A stretch of 64,000 nt of DNA from Agromyces tardus. Lineage in GTDB: Bacteria; Actinomycetota; Actinomycetes; Actinomycetales; Microbacteriaceae. The notes under the pieces are model-generated. The model searched no databases. It was given only the letters and a program-made list of their open reading frames with translations, and had not been told where the DNA came from. Both the position numbers and the translations under genes were made by a program. The stretch covers positions 62,001 to 126,000 of the forward strand of contig NZ_RHHB01000003.1 in NCBI RefSeq assembly GCF_003710805.1. Direction: 5' to 3'. The first letter of the stretch is position 1. Every line of letters starts with the position of its first letter. Shown here one piece after another: positions 44,970 to 53,478 of this stretch.

Positions 44970-45599
44970 TCAGCGTGCGGTCGAGAGCGCCCCGCGTCCG
45001 AGCCCGAGCATGCCCTCCACGGCCCGGTGGATGAGCGATCCGCGATCGCCCGCGTCGCCCCACCGCACGAGCGCCTGCGCGTTGAGGCCGTCGATCATGC
45101 CGAGCAACTGCCACGCGACGGCGGCCGCGTCATCCGTCTCGAACTCGCCCGACGCGGCGCCCTGCTCGACGACACCCTGCACGACCTCCTGCCAGGCGTC
45201 CATCTGCCCGCGAACGGATGCCGCAAGCGCGTCGTTGCGGCGCCCGAGCGCCCAGGCCTCGACCCACACGACGGTCACGTCGTCGCGGGTGCCGTCGAGC
45301 AGCGTGTCGAGCAGCACGCCGAGGCGCTCGCGCGGGCCGGGGAGGGTCGCGAGCAGCGCGACGACCTCGTCGATCTCTGCCGAGACGATCGTGGCGAAGG
45401 TGCTCGCGATCAGGGCGTCCATGTTCGGCTGGTAGTGGGCGACGAGCGCCGGAGCGACGTCGGAGCGCGTGGCGACCGAGCGCAGCGTCACGGCCGCGAG
45501 CCCCTGCTCGAGGGCCACGTGCCGCGCGGCATCCGCGATCTCCGCAGATCGCTCCGCCGGGCTCTTGCGGGCCGCCTTCTTGCGTTCGGGTCTTGACAT
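44970..45599 (-). CDS. TetR-family regulator of the adjacent permease operon
   Basis: A 209-residue TetR protein. The HTH (about 17-62) has EIADAARHVALEQGLAAVTL and VATRSDVAPALVAHYQPNMD; the ligand domain resembles BetI-type members. It diverges from the NCS1 permease gene across an 84-nt gap with a strong palindrome (45630-45649), the classic arrangement of a self-regulated local repressor. Confidence 0.9.
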   Translation of the reverse strand: MSRPERKKAARKSPAERSAEIADAARHVALEQGLAAVTLRSVATRSDVAPALVAHYQPNMDALIASTFATIVSAEIDEVVALLATLPGPRERLGVLLDTLLDGTRDDVTVVWVEAWALGRRNDALAASVRGQMDAWQEVVQGVVEQGAASGEFETDDAAAVAWQLLGMIDGLNAQALVRWGDAGDRGSLIHRAVEGMLGLGRGALSTAR

Positions 45600-45629
45600 C
45601 GTGCCGCCAGTCTATGTAGCGTCTCACAC

Positions 45630-45649
45630 TATTGATCAAGTGATCAATA
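45630..45649. promoter_or_regulatory. TetR operator between the divergent regulator and permease genes
   Basis: TATTGATCA, AG, TGATCAATA: a perfect 9-bp inverted repeat with a 2-bp centre in an otherwise A+T-rich stretch. It lies 30 nt from the regulator start and 34 nt from the permease start, and so overlaps any promoter in either direction. Confidence 0.8.
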
Positions 45650-45683
45650 AGAATTCATCGTCGAGACAACGAGGTTTCCGCAC

Positions 45684-47417
45684 ATGAACGACCAGCACAT
45701 CGACCCGGGGCCGGGGCAGCGGGCCCCCGGCGCGGCGCAGTCGGTCGGCCCCGTGCCCGCCGCCGCGCACGCGAACGTCGCGACATCCGCCGCCCCCGCC
45801 CACCACCACGAGCACGACGCCGGCGTGCCCGCCGACCGCGCCGGCCACATCGAGACCCACGGCATCGAGTCCATCCCCGAGTCCGACCGGCACGGCCGCC
45901 CGTCGGGCCTCTTCTGGGTGTGGATGTCGGCGAACGTCGGCTACCTCTACTTCGTCATCGGCGGCGTGCTCATGCTGCTGGGCCTCTCCATCTGGGAGGC
46001 GCTCGCGGTCACCGTGCTCGGCAACCTCTGGTGGGCCGCCGTCGGCTGGCTCGCCGTGAGCGGCCCCGCCGCCGGAGCGCCGAGCGTCACGATCATGCGC
46101 GCCATGTTCGGCGTGCGCGGCAACCGGATCTTCGGCGCCGGACTCGGCGTGGCCATCGGCCTCTTCTACGAGATCATCAACGTCGCCTTCGCGACGCTCG
46201 CCGCGATCGCCCTGCTCGCGCAGTTCGGCATCGTGCTCCCCGGCGGCGCCGAGTGGGCCGTGCTCGCCGTGATCGGCGTGCTGAGCTTCGTCATCGGCGT
46301 CTACGGACACGCCACGATCCTCGCGCTCGCGCCGTGGTTCTCGGCGGCGCTCGCGGTGGTGTTCATCGTGCTCGCCGTCTTCGTGTTCGCCGCCGCCGAC
46401 TTCTCGTACGCGCCTCAGTCGCTGCCGGTCGCCGACCACTGGGCCGTGCTGCTGCTCGGCTTCGCGATCGTCGCGTCGAGCCCGCTGTCGTGGGGCACCG
46501 GCGCCGACTACGCGCGCTACCTGCCGGCGGACGTCTCGAAGCGCGCGGTCGCCTGGTACACCGCGCTCGGCGGGTTCGTGCCCGCCCTGGTCATCGGCGT
46601 GCTCGGCATCGTCGCCGGCACCGCGATCGACATGACCGACCCGCAGCTCACGATCGGCGAGATCGTGCCCGCGTGGTTCACGCCCGTGTTCCTCGGCATG
46701 ATCGTGCTCTCGAGCGTCACGAACAACGTGCTCGTCGCCTACTCGACCGGCTTCTACCTGCAGGCGCTCGGCGTGCGCATCTCCCGGGCGGCCACCGTGG
46801 TCGTCACGGGCGTCATCGCCACCGCGGTCGCCGGCTGGGTGCTCTTCCTCACGCCGAGCTTCCTCGACACGCTGAGCTCGTCGCTCGAGCTCAGCGTCAC
46901 CGTGCTCGGCCCGCTCGTCGCCGTGTACGCCGTCGACATCCTGCTGCGCCGCAACCGCTACGACGGCCGCGCGCTCGACGACACGACGCCCGCGAGCCCC
47001 TTCTGGTACCGCGGCGGCGTGTTCCTGCCCGGCGTCGTCACGATGCTCGTCGCCCCCGCGGTCGCGGTCATGATGGCGAACACGACGCTGTACGTGGGGC
47101 CCATCGCGGCGGCCCTCGGCGGGGCCGACCTGTCGGCGCTCGTGGGTCCCGTGCTCGCCGGGGGGCTCTACGCGCTGCTCTGGCTGAGGACCGACCCGTA
47201 TCGCGACGCGTCGCGGCGACCGGGCGCAACGGGTGCTGCCGCGGTCGGCGCCGACGCGACCGCGAACGCCCGCGACGCGGCATCCGAAGACCTGCACACG
47301 GCGGACCCGAACACCGCAGACCCGGGCACCGCAGACCCGATCACGACAGACCCGACCACCGAGACCACGGATGCCGCGGCATCCACCCGTACCCTGAACA
47401 TGGAGGTGCCCGCATGA
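45684..47417 (+). CDS. NCS1-family purine/cytosine-type permease
   Basis: A 577-residue membrane transporter with about 12 helices. ESIPESDRHGRPSGLFWVWM and SANVGYLYFVIGGVLMLLGL are the NCS1 N-terminal signature; SSPLSWGTGADYARYLPADV follows. The hydrophilic N-terminus (about 55 residues, His-rich HHHEHD) and the C-terminal tail (about 60 residues with repeated TADP units, 47290-47366) are unusual. Family substrates are nucleobases, hydantoins or related N-heterocycles, taken up with H+ or Na+. The stop overlaps the deiminase ATG (ATGA). Confidence 0.9.
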   Translation: MNDQHIDPGPGQRAPGAAQSVGPVPAAAHANVATSAAPAHHHEHDAGVPADRAGHIETHGIESIPESDRHGRPSGLFWVWMSANVGYLYFVIGGVLMLLGLSIWEALAVTVLGNLWWAAVGWLAVSGPAAGAPSVTIMRAMFGVRGNRIFGAGLGVAIGLFYEIINVAFATLAAIALLAQFGIVLPGGAEWAVLAVIGVLSFVIGVYGHATILALAPWFSAALAVVFIVLAVFVFAAADFSYAPQSLPVADHWAVLLLGFAIVASSPLSWGTGADYARYLPADVSKRAVAWYTALGGFVPALVIGVLGIVAGTAIDMTDPQLTIGEIVPAWFTPVFLGMIVLSSVTNNVLVAYSTGFYLQALGVRISRAATVVVTGVIATAVAGWVLFLTPSFLDTLSSSLELSVTVLGPLVAVYAVDILLRRNRYDGRALDDTTPASPFWYRGGVFLPGVVTMLVAPAVAVMMANTTLYVGPIAAALGGADLSALVGPVLAGGLYALLWLRTDPYRDASRRPGATGAAAVGADATANARDAASEDLHTADPNTADPGTADPITTDPTTETTDAAASTRTLNMEVPA

Positions 47418-48454
47418 CCTGGCGCATGCCCGCAGAGACCGCGCCGCACGAGCGCACGTGGATGGCGTTCCCGCGAGAGGGGCTGACCCTCGGCGAGACC
47501 GACGCGGAGCGCGAGGCCGGCTACGCCGCCTGGGCCGACGTCGCGAACGCGATCGCCCCCTTCGAGCCGCTCAGCATGGTCGTCGACCCCACCGAGACCG
47601 CACGGGCACGCCGCATGCTCTCCGCGGAGATCGAGCTCGTCGAGGCGCCGCTCGACGAGTTCTGGATGCGCGACTTCGGCCCGACGTTCGTCGTCGACGA
47701 CGAACGGCCCGGTGTACTGGGCGCCGTCGACTGGATCTTCAACGGCTGGGGCGCGCCGGAGTGGGCCGAGTGGACGAAGTCCGCAGAGATCGCGCGGTTC
47801 ATCGCCGAGTGCGTCGGGGCGGAGCTCGTGTCGAGCATGCTCGTCAACGAGGGCGGCGGCATCCACGTCGACGGCGAGGGCACCGTGCTCCTCACCGACA
47901 CGGTGCAGCTCGACCCGCGCCGCAACCCCTACGCCGACCGGGCCCGGGTCGAGGCGGAGCTCGCACGTACGATCGGCACGTCGAAGGCGATCTGGCTCCC
48001 CCGCGGCCTCACCCGCGACTACGACCAGTTCGGCACCAACGGACATGTCGACATCGTCGCGACGATCCCGTCGCCCGGGCGTCTCCTGCTGCACGAGCAG
48101 CGCGACCCCGGGCATCCCGACTTCGAGGTGACGCGCGACCTGCGTGCGCGCCTCCTGGGCGAGACGGATGCCGCAGGCCGCCCCTTCGAGATCATCGACC
48201 TGCCCGCGCCCGAGACCCTCCGGGACCACGAGGGATTCGTCGACTGGAGCTACGTGAACCACCTCGTCGTGAACGACGGCGTGATCGCATGCGGCTTCGG
48301 CGAGGAGCGGGCGGATGCCGCGGCGCGCGAGATCCTCGCCGACGCGTACCCCGGGCGCCGGGTCGTCACGGTCGACTCGCGCGAGATCTTCGCCCGCGGC
48401 GGCGGCATCCACTGCATCACGCAGCAGCAGCCGGCGCTGGGCGGCGCCCGATGA
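47414..48454 (+). CDS. Agmatine deiminase family protein
   Basis: A 346-residue guanidino-group-modifying enzyme of the peptidyl-arginine-deiminase fold. It has WMRDFGPTFVVDD, NEGGGIHVDGEGTVLLTD, His211 in GTNGHVDIVA and catalytic Cys334 in GGGIHCITQQQP. Agmatine deiminase makes N-carbamoylputrescine and ammonia; the residues fit, but the substrate may be another guanidino or amidino compound taken in by the permease. It is coupled by 4-nt overlaps to the permease and amidase genes. Confidence 0.9.
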   Translation: MTWRMPAETAPHERTWMAFPREGLTLGETDAEREAGYAAWADVANAIAPFEPLSMVVDPTETARARRMLSAEIELVEAPLDEFWMRDFGPTFVVDDERPGVLGAVDWIFNGWGAPEWAEWTKSAEIARFIAECVGAELVSSMLVNEGGGIHVDGEGTVLLTDTVQLDPRRNPYADRARVEAELARTIGTSKAIWLPRGLTRDYDQFGTNGHVDIVATIPSPGRLLLHEQRDPGHPDFEVTRDLRARLLGETDAAGRPFEIIDLPAPETLRDHEGFVDWSYVNHLVVNDGVIACGFGEERADAAAREILADAYPGRRVVTVDSREIFARGGGIHCITQQQPALGGAR

Positions 48455-50280
48455 GCGGCGACGGGTTCGACGTCGTCGAGGCGTCGATCGCCCAGCTGCG
48501 CGCCGCGCTCGAGCGCGGGCGCGTGACGAGCGTGGGCCTGGTCGAGGCGTACCTCGCCCGGATCGAGGCGTATGACGGCCCGGGGACGGAGACGGCGCTC
48601 AACGCGGTCGTCGTCATGAACCCCGACGCGATCGCCGACGCGCGCGCCTCCGACGAACGCCGCGCGCGCGGCGAGACGCTCGGTCCGCTCGACGGCATCC
48701 CGTACACCGCCAAGGACAGTTACCTCGCACGCGGCCTCACTGCGGCGGCCGGCAGCCCGGCGTTCGAGCACCTCGTCGCCCAGCGCGACGCGTTCACGAT
48801 CGAGCGACTCCGAGCCGGCGGCGCCGTGCTGATCGGACTCACGAACATGCCCCCGATGGCGAACGGCGGCATGCAGCGCGGCGTCTACGGCCGCGCCGAG
48901 AGCCCGTACAACGCGGAGTTCCTCACGGCCGCGTTCGGCTCCGGCTCCTCCAACGGCTCGGGAACCGCGACGGCGGCGAGCTTCGCCGCGTTCGGTCTCG
49001 GCGAGGAGACCTGGTCGAGCGGCAGGGCGCCCGCCTCGAACAACGCGCTCTGCGCGTACACCCCCTCGAGGGGTGTCATCTCGGTGCGCGGCAACTGGCC
49101 GCTCGTGCCCACGATGGACGTGGTCGTGCCGCACACCCGCACCATGGCCGACCTGCTCGAGGTGCTCGACGTGATCGTGGCCGACGACCCCGAGACCCGG
49201 GGCGACTTCTGGCGGGCGCAGCCGTGGGTGTCCATCCCGTCCGCGTCGTCGGTACGCCCCGAGTCGTATGTTGCCCTGCTCCCGACGCCCGCGGAGCGGG
49301 CTCCCCACGCCGAGCGCGTCGGTTCCGGACGCGACGCGACCGACTCCGCGGCATCCGCGACGCGAAGTGACGCGCTCGATGCGGGCGCCGCCAGCGTGCT
49401 CGCGGGCAGGCGTCTGGGTGTGCCGCGCATGTACGTGAACGCCGACCCCGACGCCGGCACGGCCGAGCCCGGCCGCAGCCCCGGCATCGGCGGATCGACC
49501 GGGCAGCGCATCGACACCCGGGCATCCGTCATCGAACTGTGGGAAGCCGCGCGCCGCGACCTCGAGGCCGCCGGCGCCGAAGTGGTGCTCGTCGACTTCC
49601 CCGTCGTGTCGAACTACGAGGGCGACCGGCCCGGCGCGCCCACGATCGCCACCCGCGGACTCGTGAGCCCCGAGTACCTGCACCGCGAGATCGTCGACCT
49701 GTCGGCGTGGTCGTGGCAGGACTTCCTCGATGCGAACGGCGACCCGGCGCTGCGCTCGCTCGCCGACGTCGACGGTGCCCGCATCTTCCCGCACCCCGAG
49801 GGCGCGCTGCCCGACCGCTACACCGGGTTCGACGACGACATCGCCGAGTACCCCGACTGGGCGCGCTCGCACCCGGGCGCGACGCTCGACGACATGCCCG
49901 AGCTCGCGGAGGGCCTCCGCGGTCTCGAGGAGACCCGGCGCATCGACCTCGAGCAGTGGATGGACGGCCTCGGCCTCGATGCCGTGGTCTTCCCCGCGGT
50001 CGCCGACGTGGGTCCCGCCGACATGGACGTGAACGCGGCATCCGCCGATCTCGGCTGGCGCAACGGCGTGTGGGTCGCCAACGGCAACCTCGTGCCGCGG
50101 CACCTCGGCATCCCGACGGTGACGGTGCCCATGGGGCTGATGCGCGACATCCGGATGCCGGTGGGCCTCACGTTCGCCGGACGCGCCTACGACGACTCGG
50201 CCCTGCTCGCCCTCGCCGCCGCGTTCGAGGCCACCGGCTCCCGCCGGACCCCGCCGCCGCGGACCCCGCCGCTCGCCTGA
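48451..50280 (+). CDS. Amidase signature family protein with an internal repeat insertion
   Basis: A 609-residue amidase. The Ser-cisSer-Lys triad is Lys88 (PYTAKDS), cis-Ser166 (GSGSSNGSGTA) and Ser190 (ETWSSGRAPASN). It is larger than standard members (about 450-500). Residues 288-309 (ERVGSGRDATDSA to SDAL) are encoded exactly by a 66-bp inverted-repeat element. It could hydrolyse an amide or ureido product of the upstream deiminase. N-carbamoylputrescine amidohydrolase is normally a nitrilase-type enzyme, so the pathway is not standard. Confidence 0.88.
   Translation: MSGDGFDVVEASIAQLRAALERGRVTSVGLVEAYLARIEAYDGPGTETALNAVVVMNPDAIADARASDERRARGETLGPLDGIPYTAKDSYLARGLTAAAGSPAFEHLVAQRDAFTIERLRAGGAVLIGLTNMPPMANGGMQRGVYGRAESPYNAEFLTAAFGSGSSNGSGTATAASFAAFGLGEETWSSGRAPASNNALCAYTPSRGVISVRGNWPLVPTMDVVVPHTRTMADLLEVLDVIVADDPETRGDFWRAQPWVSIPSASSVRPESYVALLPTPAERAPHAERVGSGRDATDSAASATRSDALDAGAASVLAGRRLGVPRMYVNADPDAGTAEPGRSPGIGGSTGQRIDTRASVIELWEAARRDLEAAGAEVVLVDFPVVSNYEGDRPGAPTIATRGLVSPEYLHREIVDLSAWSWQDFLDANGDPALRSLADVDGARIFPHPEGALPDRYTGFDDDIAEYPDWARSHPGATLDDMPELAEGLRGLEETRRIDLEQWMDGLGLDAVVFPAVADVGPADMDVNAASADLGWRNGVWVANGNLVPRHLGIPTVTVPMGLMRDIRMPVGLTFAGRAYDDSALLALAAAFEATGSRRTPPPRTPPLA
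49312..49377. repeat. 66-bp inverted-repeat element inside the amidase gene
   Basis: Begins GAGCGCGTCGGTTCCGGAC and ends GAAGTGACGCGCTC; arms of 9-10 bp are perfectly complementary. It is the same length and has near-identical ends to 14522-14587, but a diverged middle. It begins on a codon boundary and is 22 codons long, so the amidase frame is kept. Confidence 0.8.
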
Positions 50281-50290
50281 TCGCGGGCGA

Positions 50291-50698
50291 CTACTGCCCC
50301 TGCCACCACGGCATCATCGGCAGCACCGTCTGGGGAATGGCGCCGTACACCTGCGAGATCGTCGCCGTGATCAACCAGAGGCCGAAACCGGCCGCGGTGA
50401 TGATCCAGGCGACGAGGCGATGCTCCTCGTAGTCGGGCAGCAGTCGCCCCTCCTTGTCGCGCTGCACGCCGGCGAGGGTGAGGATGAGGTCGATGAGCCA
50501 CCAGATGCCGAAGCCGCCCAACGTGAGCAGCTTGAGGATGCCGGTGCCGACCTTGCCGAGGTAGAAGCGGTCTACGCCGAGGAAGCCGAGCAGCCACGCG
50601 AACATCCAGGTGGCGACGAACGACCGGTCGGACAGAGCGGTGGGAAGCGCGGGAACGGGCGCCCCCGGGTTCGGTGCGATGGGTGGTTGCGCGGACAT
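50291..50698 (-). CDS. TM2-domain membrane protein
   Basis: A 135-residue protein. After a Pro-rich N-terminus comes the TM2 module: WLLGFLGVDRFYLGKVGTGI, LKLLTLGGFGIWWLIDLILT. A third hydrophobic segment (AWIITAAGFGLWLITATI) ends the protein. The function of TM2 proteins in bacteria is largely unknown. ATG50698 follows GAGGAGG. It converges on the amidase operon, 10 nt apart. Confidence 0.9.
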   Translation of the reverse strand: MSAQPPIAPNPGAPVPALPTALSDRSFVATWMFAWLLGFLGVDRFYLGKVGTGILKLLTLGGFGIWWLIDLILTLAGVQRDKEGRLLPDYEEHRLVAWIITAAGFGLWLITATISQVYGAIPQTVLPMMPWWQGQ

Positions 50699-50768
50699 GT
50701 CGGCCTCCTCGGCCCTTCCACTCTGCGCCGGTCGGCCGATCGCGCCGGGGTCGAAGGTCCCCCGACGT

Positions 50769-50861
50769 GGGTGTGCGGGAGCGGGATCCTCGACCTGAGC
50801 CAGCCGGTCAGCGCTGGGCTGTGCGCGAGGCGGGGTCCTCCACCCGGATGAGCCGGTCAGC
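50769..50861. repeat. Imperfect tandem duplication upstream of the TM2 gene
   Basis: Two copies of about 45 bp, at 50769-50812 and 50817-50861. Both run GTGCGnGAGnGGGnTCCTC, then end in GCCGGTCAGC. The duplication lies in the 179-nt gap between the TM2 gene and the end of the molybdoenzyme gene, which are on the same strand. It has no obvious promoter motif. Confidence 0.55.
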
Positions 50862-50877
50862 TCCGGTTCCGTACGGG

Positions 50878-52488
50878 TCAGGCGACCTCGACCGTGAGTT
50901 CGTCGAGCCCCGTGGCGCCGTCGGGCGCGACCGGGGCGACGTCGGCGGTCTGCACCTCGCCGTCGGCCCCGATCGCACGCACCCGCAGCGTGTGCGAGCC
51001 GGGCGCGGCATCCCAGTCGTACCGCCACTGCACCCAGGTGTCGATCGAGATCGCCGTGGCCAGGGTGGCTGCGCGCCAGTCGCCGTCGTCGACCTGCACC
51101 TCGACGCCCGCGATGCCCGTGTGCTGGTGCCACGCGACGCCCGCGACGGTGACGGTGCCGGCTGCCACCGACTGGCCCTGCCGCGGCACGTCGATGCGCG
51201 ACGAGAGCTTGATCGGCCCGCGTTCGCTCCAGCCGCGGTCGCTCCAGTAGGCGCGCGCCCGGTCGAAGCGGGTGACCTCGAGGTCGACGACCCACTTCGT
51301 CGCCGAGACGTAGCCGTAGAGCCCCGGCACGACCATGCGCACCGGGAAGCCGTGCTCGACGGGCAGCGGGTCGCCGTTCATGCCCACGGCGAGGATCGCG
51401 TTGCGGTCGTCCTGCAGCACGGGCAGCGGCGTCGAGGCGGTGAACCCGTCGACGCTGCGGGAGAGCACCATGTCGGCGTCGGAGGTGGGCGCCGCGCGGG
51501 CGAGCAGCTCGCGGATCGGGTAGCCGAGCCACGCGGCGTTGCCGATGAGCCCGCCGCCGACCTCGTTCGACACGCACGTCAGGGTCGTCACGCTCTCCTC
51601 GAGGGGGAGTGCGAGGAGCTCGTCCCACGTGACGGTGACCTCGCGCTCCACCAGGCCGTGGATGCGCAGGCTCCAGTCGGCCGGATCGACCTGCGGCACG
51701 CTGAGCGCCGTGTCGATGCGGTAGAACTCGGCGTTCGGCGTGACGACGGGCGCGAGGCCGTCGATCGCGAGTTCCGCCGACGCGGGAACGGTCGCGCGGG
51801 TCGCGGGCTTCGGCAGGCGGATCGCCTCGCGCACCGCGGTGACCGCGCGGGATCCCGCGCTCAGTGCCGACGCCCCGAGCGCGGCGAGCACGCCGATGGC
51901 CGCGGCGCCGCCCGCCCAGGCGAAGAAGGCGCGCCGGTCGGGCGGGGCGGGCGGGTCGGCCCGTGCGGGATCGGCGGATGCGGCGAGGCGCTCCTCCACG
52001 GATGCCTCGGCGCCGGCGTCTCCGGCCGCGGCGGGCACGAACGGCGCCAGCCGACGCAGCAGCACCCCCAGCGCGCCGATCGCCGCGATCGCCACGACCG
52101 CCGAGGGCACGATCGCGAGCATGCCGGCGCCGGCGCGGGTCGCCGCAGCGAGGGCGCCCACGGCACCGAGCGCTGCGATGAGCACGCGTCCCCACGGCGG
52201 GCGGCGCCACTCGAGCCAGCCGGCCGCGCCCGCGAGCACGATGACGACGAGGCCGATGCCCGTGAGCAGCGCCGCCTTGTCGCCCGTGCCGAAGAGTGCG
52301 ATCGCGGCATCCTTCGCCCATGGCGGCGCCAGGTCGATGAGCAACGATCCGACCACGACGAACGGCCCCGACTCAGGACCGACGATGGATGCGGCGAGCT
52401 CGCCGAGCCCCGCGCCGAACAGCACCGCCGCAATGCCGGCGACCGCGGGCCGCACCCATCGCGTCGGTGTGCGAGGGGCGTCGGACAT
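50878..52488 (-). CDS. Molybdopterin-dependent oxidoreductase, sulfite-oxidase fold, membrane-anchored
   Basis: A 536-residue protein. The first about 215 residues hold five or so hydrophobic helices. The Mo-cofactor domain (about 240-430) has NAEFYRIDTALSVPQVDPAD, LTCVSNEVGGGLIGNAAWLG with the Mo-ligand Cys305, and FPVRMVVPGLYGYVSATKWV. An Ig-like dimerisation domain (about 435-530) follows, with GVAWHQHTGIAGVEVQVDDG and HTLRVRAIGADG. This layout is common in actinobacteria; the electron donor and substrate are unknown. ATG52488 (MSDAPRTPTRW) is preferred over an upstream extension. Confidence 0.92.
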   Translation of the reverse strand: MSDAPRTPTRWVRPAVAGIAAVLFGAGLGELAASIVGPESGPFVVVGSLLIDLAPPWAKDAAIALFGTGDKAALLTGIGLVVIVLAGAAGWLEWRRPPWGRVLIAALGAVGALAAATRAGAGMLAIVPSAVVAIAAIGALGVLLRRLAPFVPAAAGDAGAEASVEERLAASADPARADPPAPPDRRAFFAWAGGAAAIGVLAALGASALSAGSRAVTAVREAIRLPKPATRATVPASAELAIDGLAPVVTPNAEFYRIDTALSVPQVDPADWSLRIHGLVEREVTVTWDELLALPLEESVTTLTCVSNEVGGGLIGNAAWLGYPIRELLARAAPTSDADMVLSRSVDGFTASTPLPVLQDDRNAILAVGMNGDPLPVEHGFPVRMVVPGLYGYVSATKWVVDLEVTRFDRARAYWSDRGWSERGPIKLSSRIDVPRQGQSVAAGTVTVAGVAWHQHTGIAGVEVQVDDGDWRAATLATAISIDTWVQWRYDWDAAPGSHTLRVRAIGADGEVQTADVAPVAPDGATGLDELTVEVA

Positions 52489-52658
52489 GCGCCCCAGCGT
52501 AGGCCCGGAGGCTGCATGGCGTCTCGGAATCCGCGGGCATCCGGTCACGGGACTTCCGTCCCGCTCCGGCGTCGGCCGCCCTGCCTATGCTGACCCGGAG
52601 GGCGACCGCTGGCGCGAACGCGAGAGGTCGCCCGTTCTCCGCAGCGAAAGGATCCCCC

Positions 52659-53414
52659 ATGGCCCAGTACGACGTCGGCGACCGCTCCGCGATCGTGACC
52701 GGCGGGGGAAGCGGCATCGGCCGCTCGGTCGCACTGCTCCTCGCGGCGAACGGCGCCTCGGTCGTCGTCAACGACATGAACGGCGACCACGCCGACGCGG
52801 TCGTCGACGAGATCCGGGCCGCAGGCGGCGAGGCCGAGGCATCCGTCGGCGATGTCACGGATGCCGCGTGGATCGAGAGCTCGATCGACACCGCCAACTC
52901 GCTCGCACCGCTGCGCATCGCGGTGAACAACGCCGGCATCGGCGGCGCCGCCGCCCTGATCGGCGACTACCCGGTGGAGAGCTGGGACAAGGTGCTCGAC
53001 GTGAACCTCTCGTCGATCTTCCGCGGGATGCGGGCGCAGCTGCCCGCGATGGTGAAGAACGGGGGCGGATCCATCGTGAACGTCGCGTCGATCCTCGGCA
53101 GCGTCGGCTTCGCGAACTCTGCGGCGTACGTGAGCGCCAAGCACGGACTCGTCGGCCTCACGAAGAACGCGGCGCTCGAGTACTCGGCGCAGGGCGTGCG
53201 GATCAACTCGGTGGGCCCCGGCTTCATCAAGACGCCGCTGCTCGACGCGAACCTCGACGAGGCCACGATGGACTTCCTCGCCGGCAAGCACCCCATCGGC
53301 CGCCTCGGTGAGCCCGAGGAGGTCGCCGCGCTCGTCGCGTTCCTCGCGAGCGACGCCGCGAGCTTCATCACGGGGAGCTACCACCTCGTCGACGGCGGAT
53401 ACACCGCCCAATGA
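52659..53414 (+). CDS. Short-chain dehydrogenase/reductase
   Basis: A 251-residue classical SDR. The cofactor motif is VTGGGSGIGRSVAL (about 14-27) and the NNAG motif is VNNAGIGG. The catalytic set is Ser in NVASILGSVG, then Tyr-x-x-x-Lys in AAYVSAKHGLVGLTKNAALE. Asp after the second strand (VVVNDMNG) suggests NAD preference. The C-terminal FLASDAASFITGSYHLVDGG is typical. ATG52659 follows AAAGGA. The substrate is not determined. The repeat array begins 65 nt downstream. Confidence 0.92.
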   Translation: MAQYDVGDRSAIVTGGGSGIGRSVALLLAANGASVVVNDMNGDHADAVVDEIRAAGGEAEASVGDVTDAAWIESSIDTANSLAPLRIAVNNAGIGGAAALIGDYPVESWDKVLDVNLSSIFRGMRAQLPAMVKNGGGSIVNVASILGSVGFANSAAYVSAKHGLVGLTKNAALEYSAQGVRINSVGPGFIKTPLLDANLDEATMDFLAGKHPIGRLGEPEEVAALVAFLASDAASFITGSYHLVDGGYTAQ

Positions 53415-53478
53415 GCCCGGGAGCGGGCGCTGCGGTTCGGGGGAGCCTGCGGCATCCCGCTCCCGTCTGACGCGTCGC

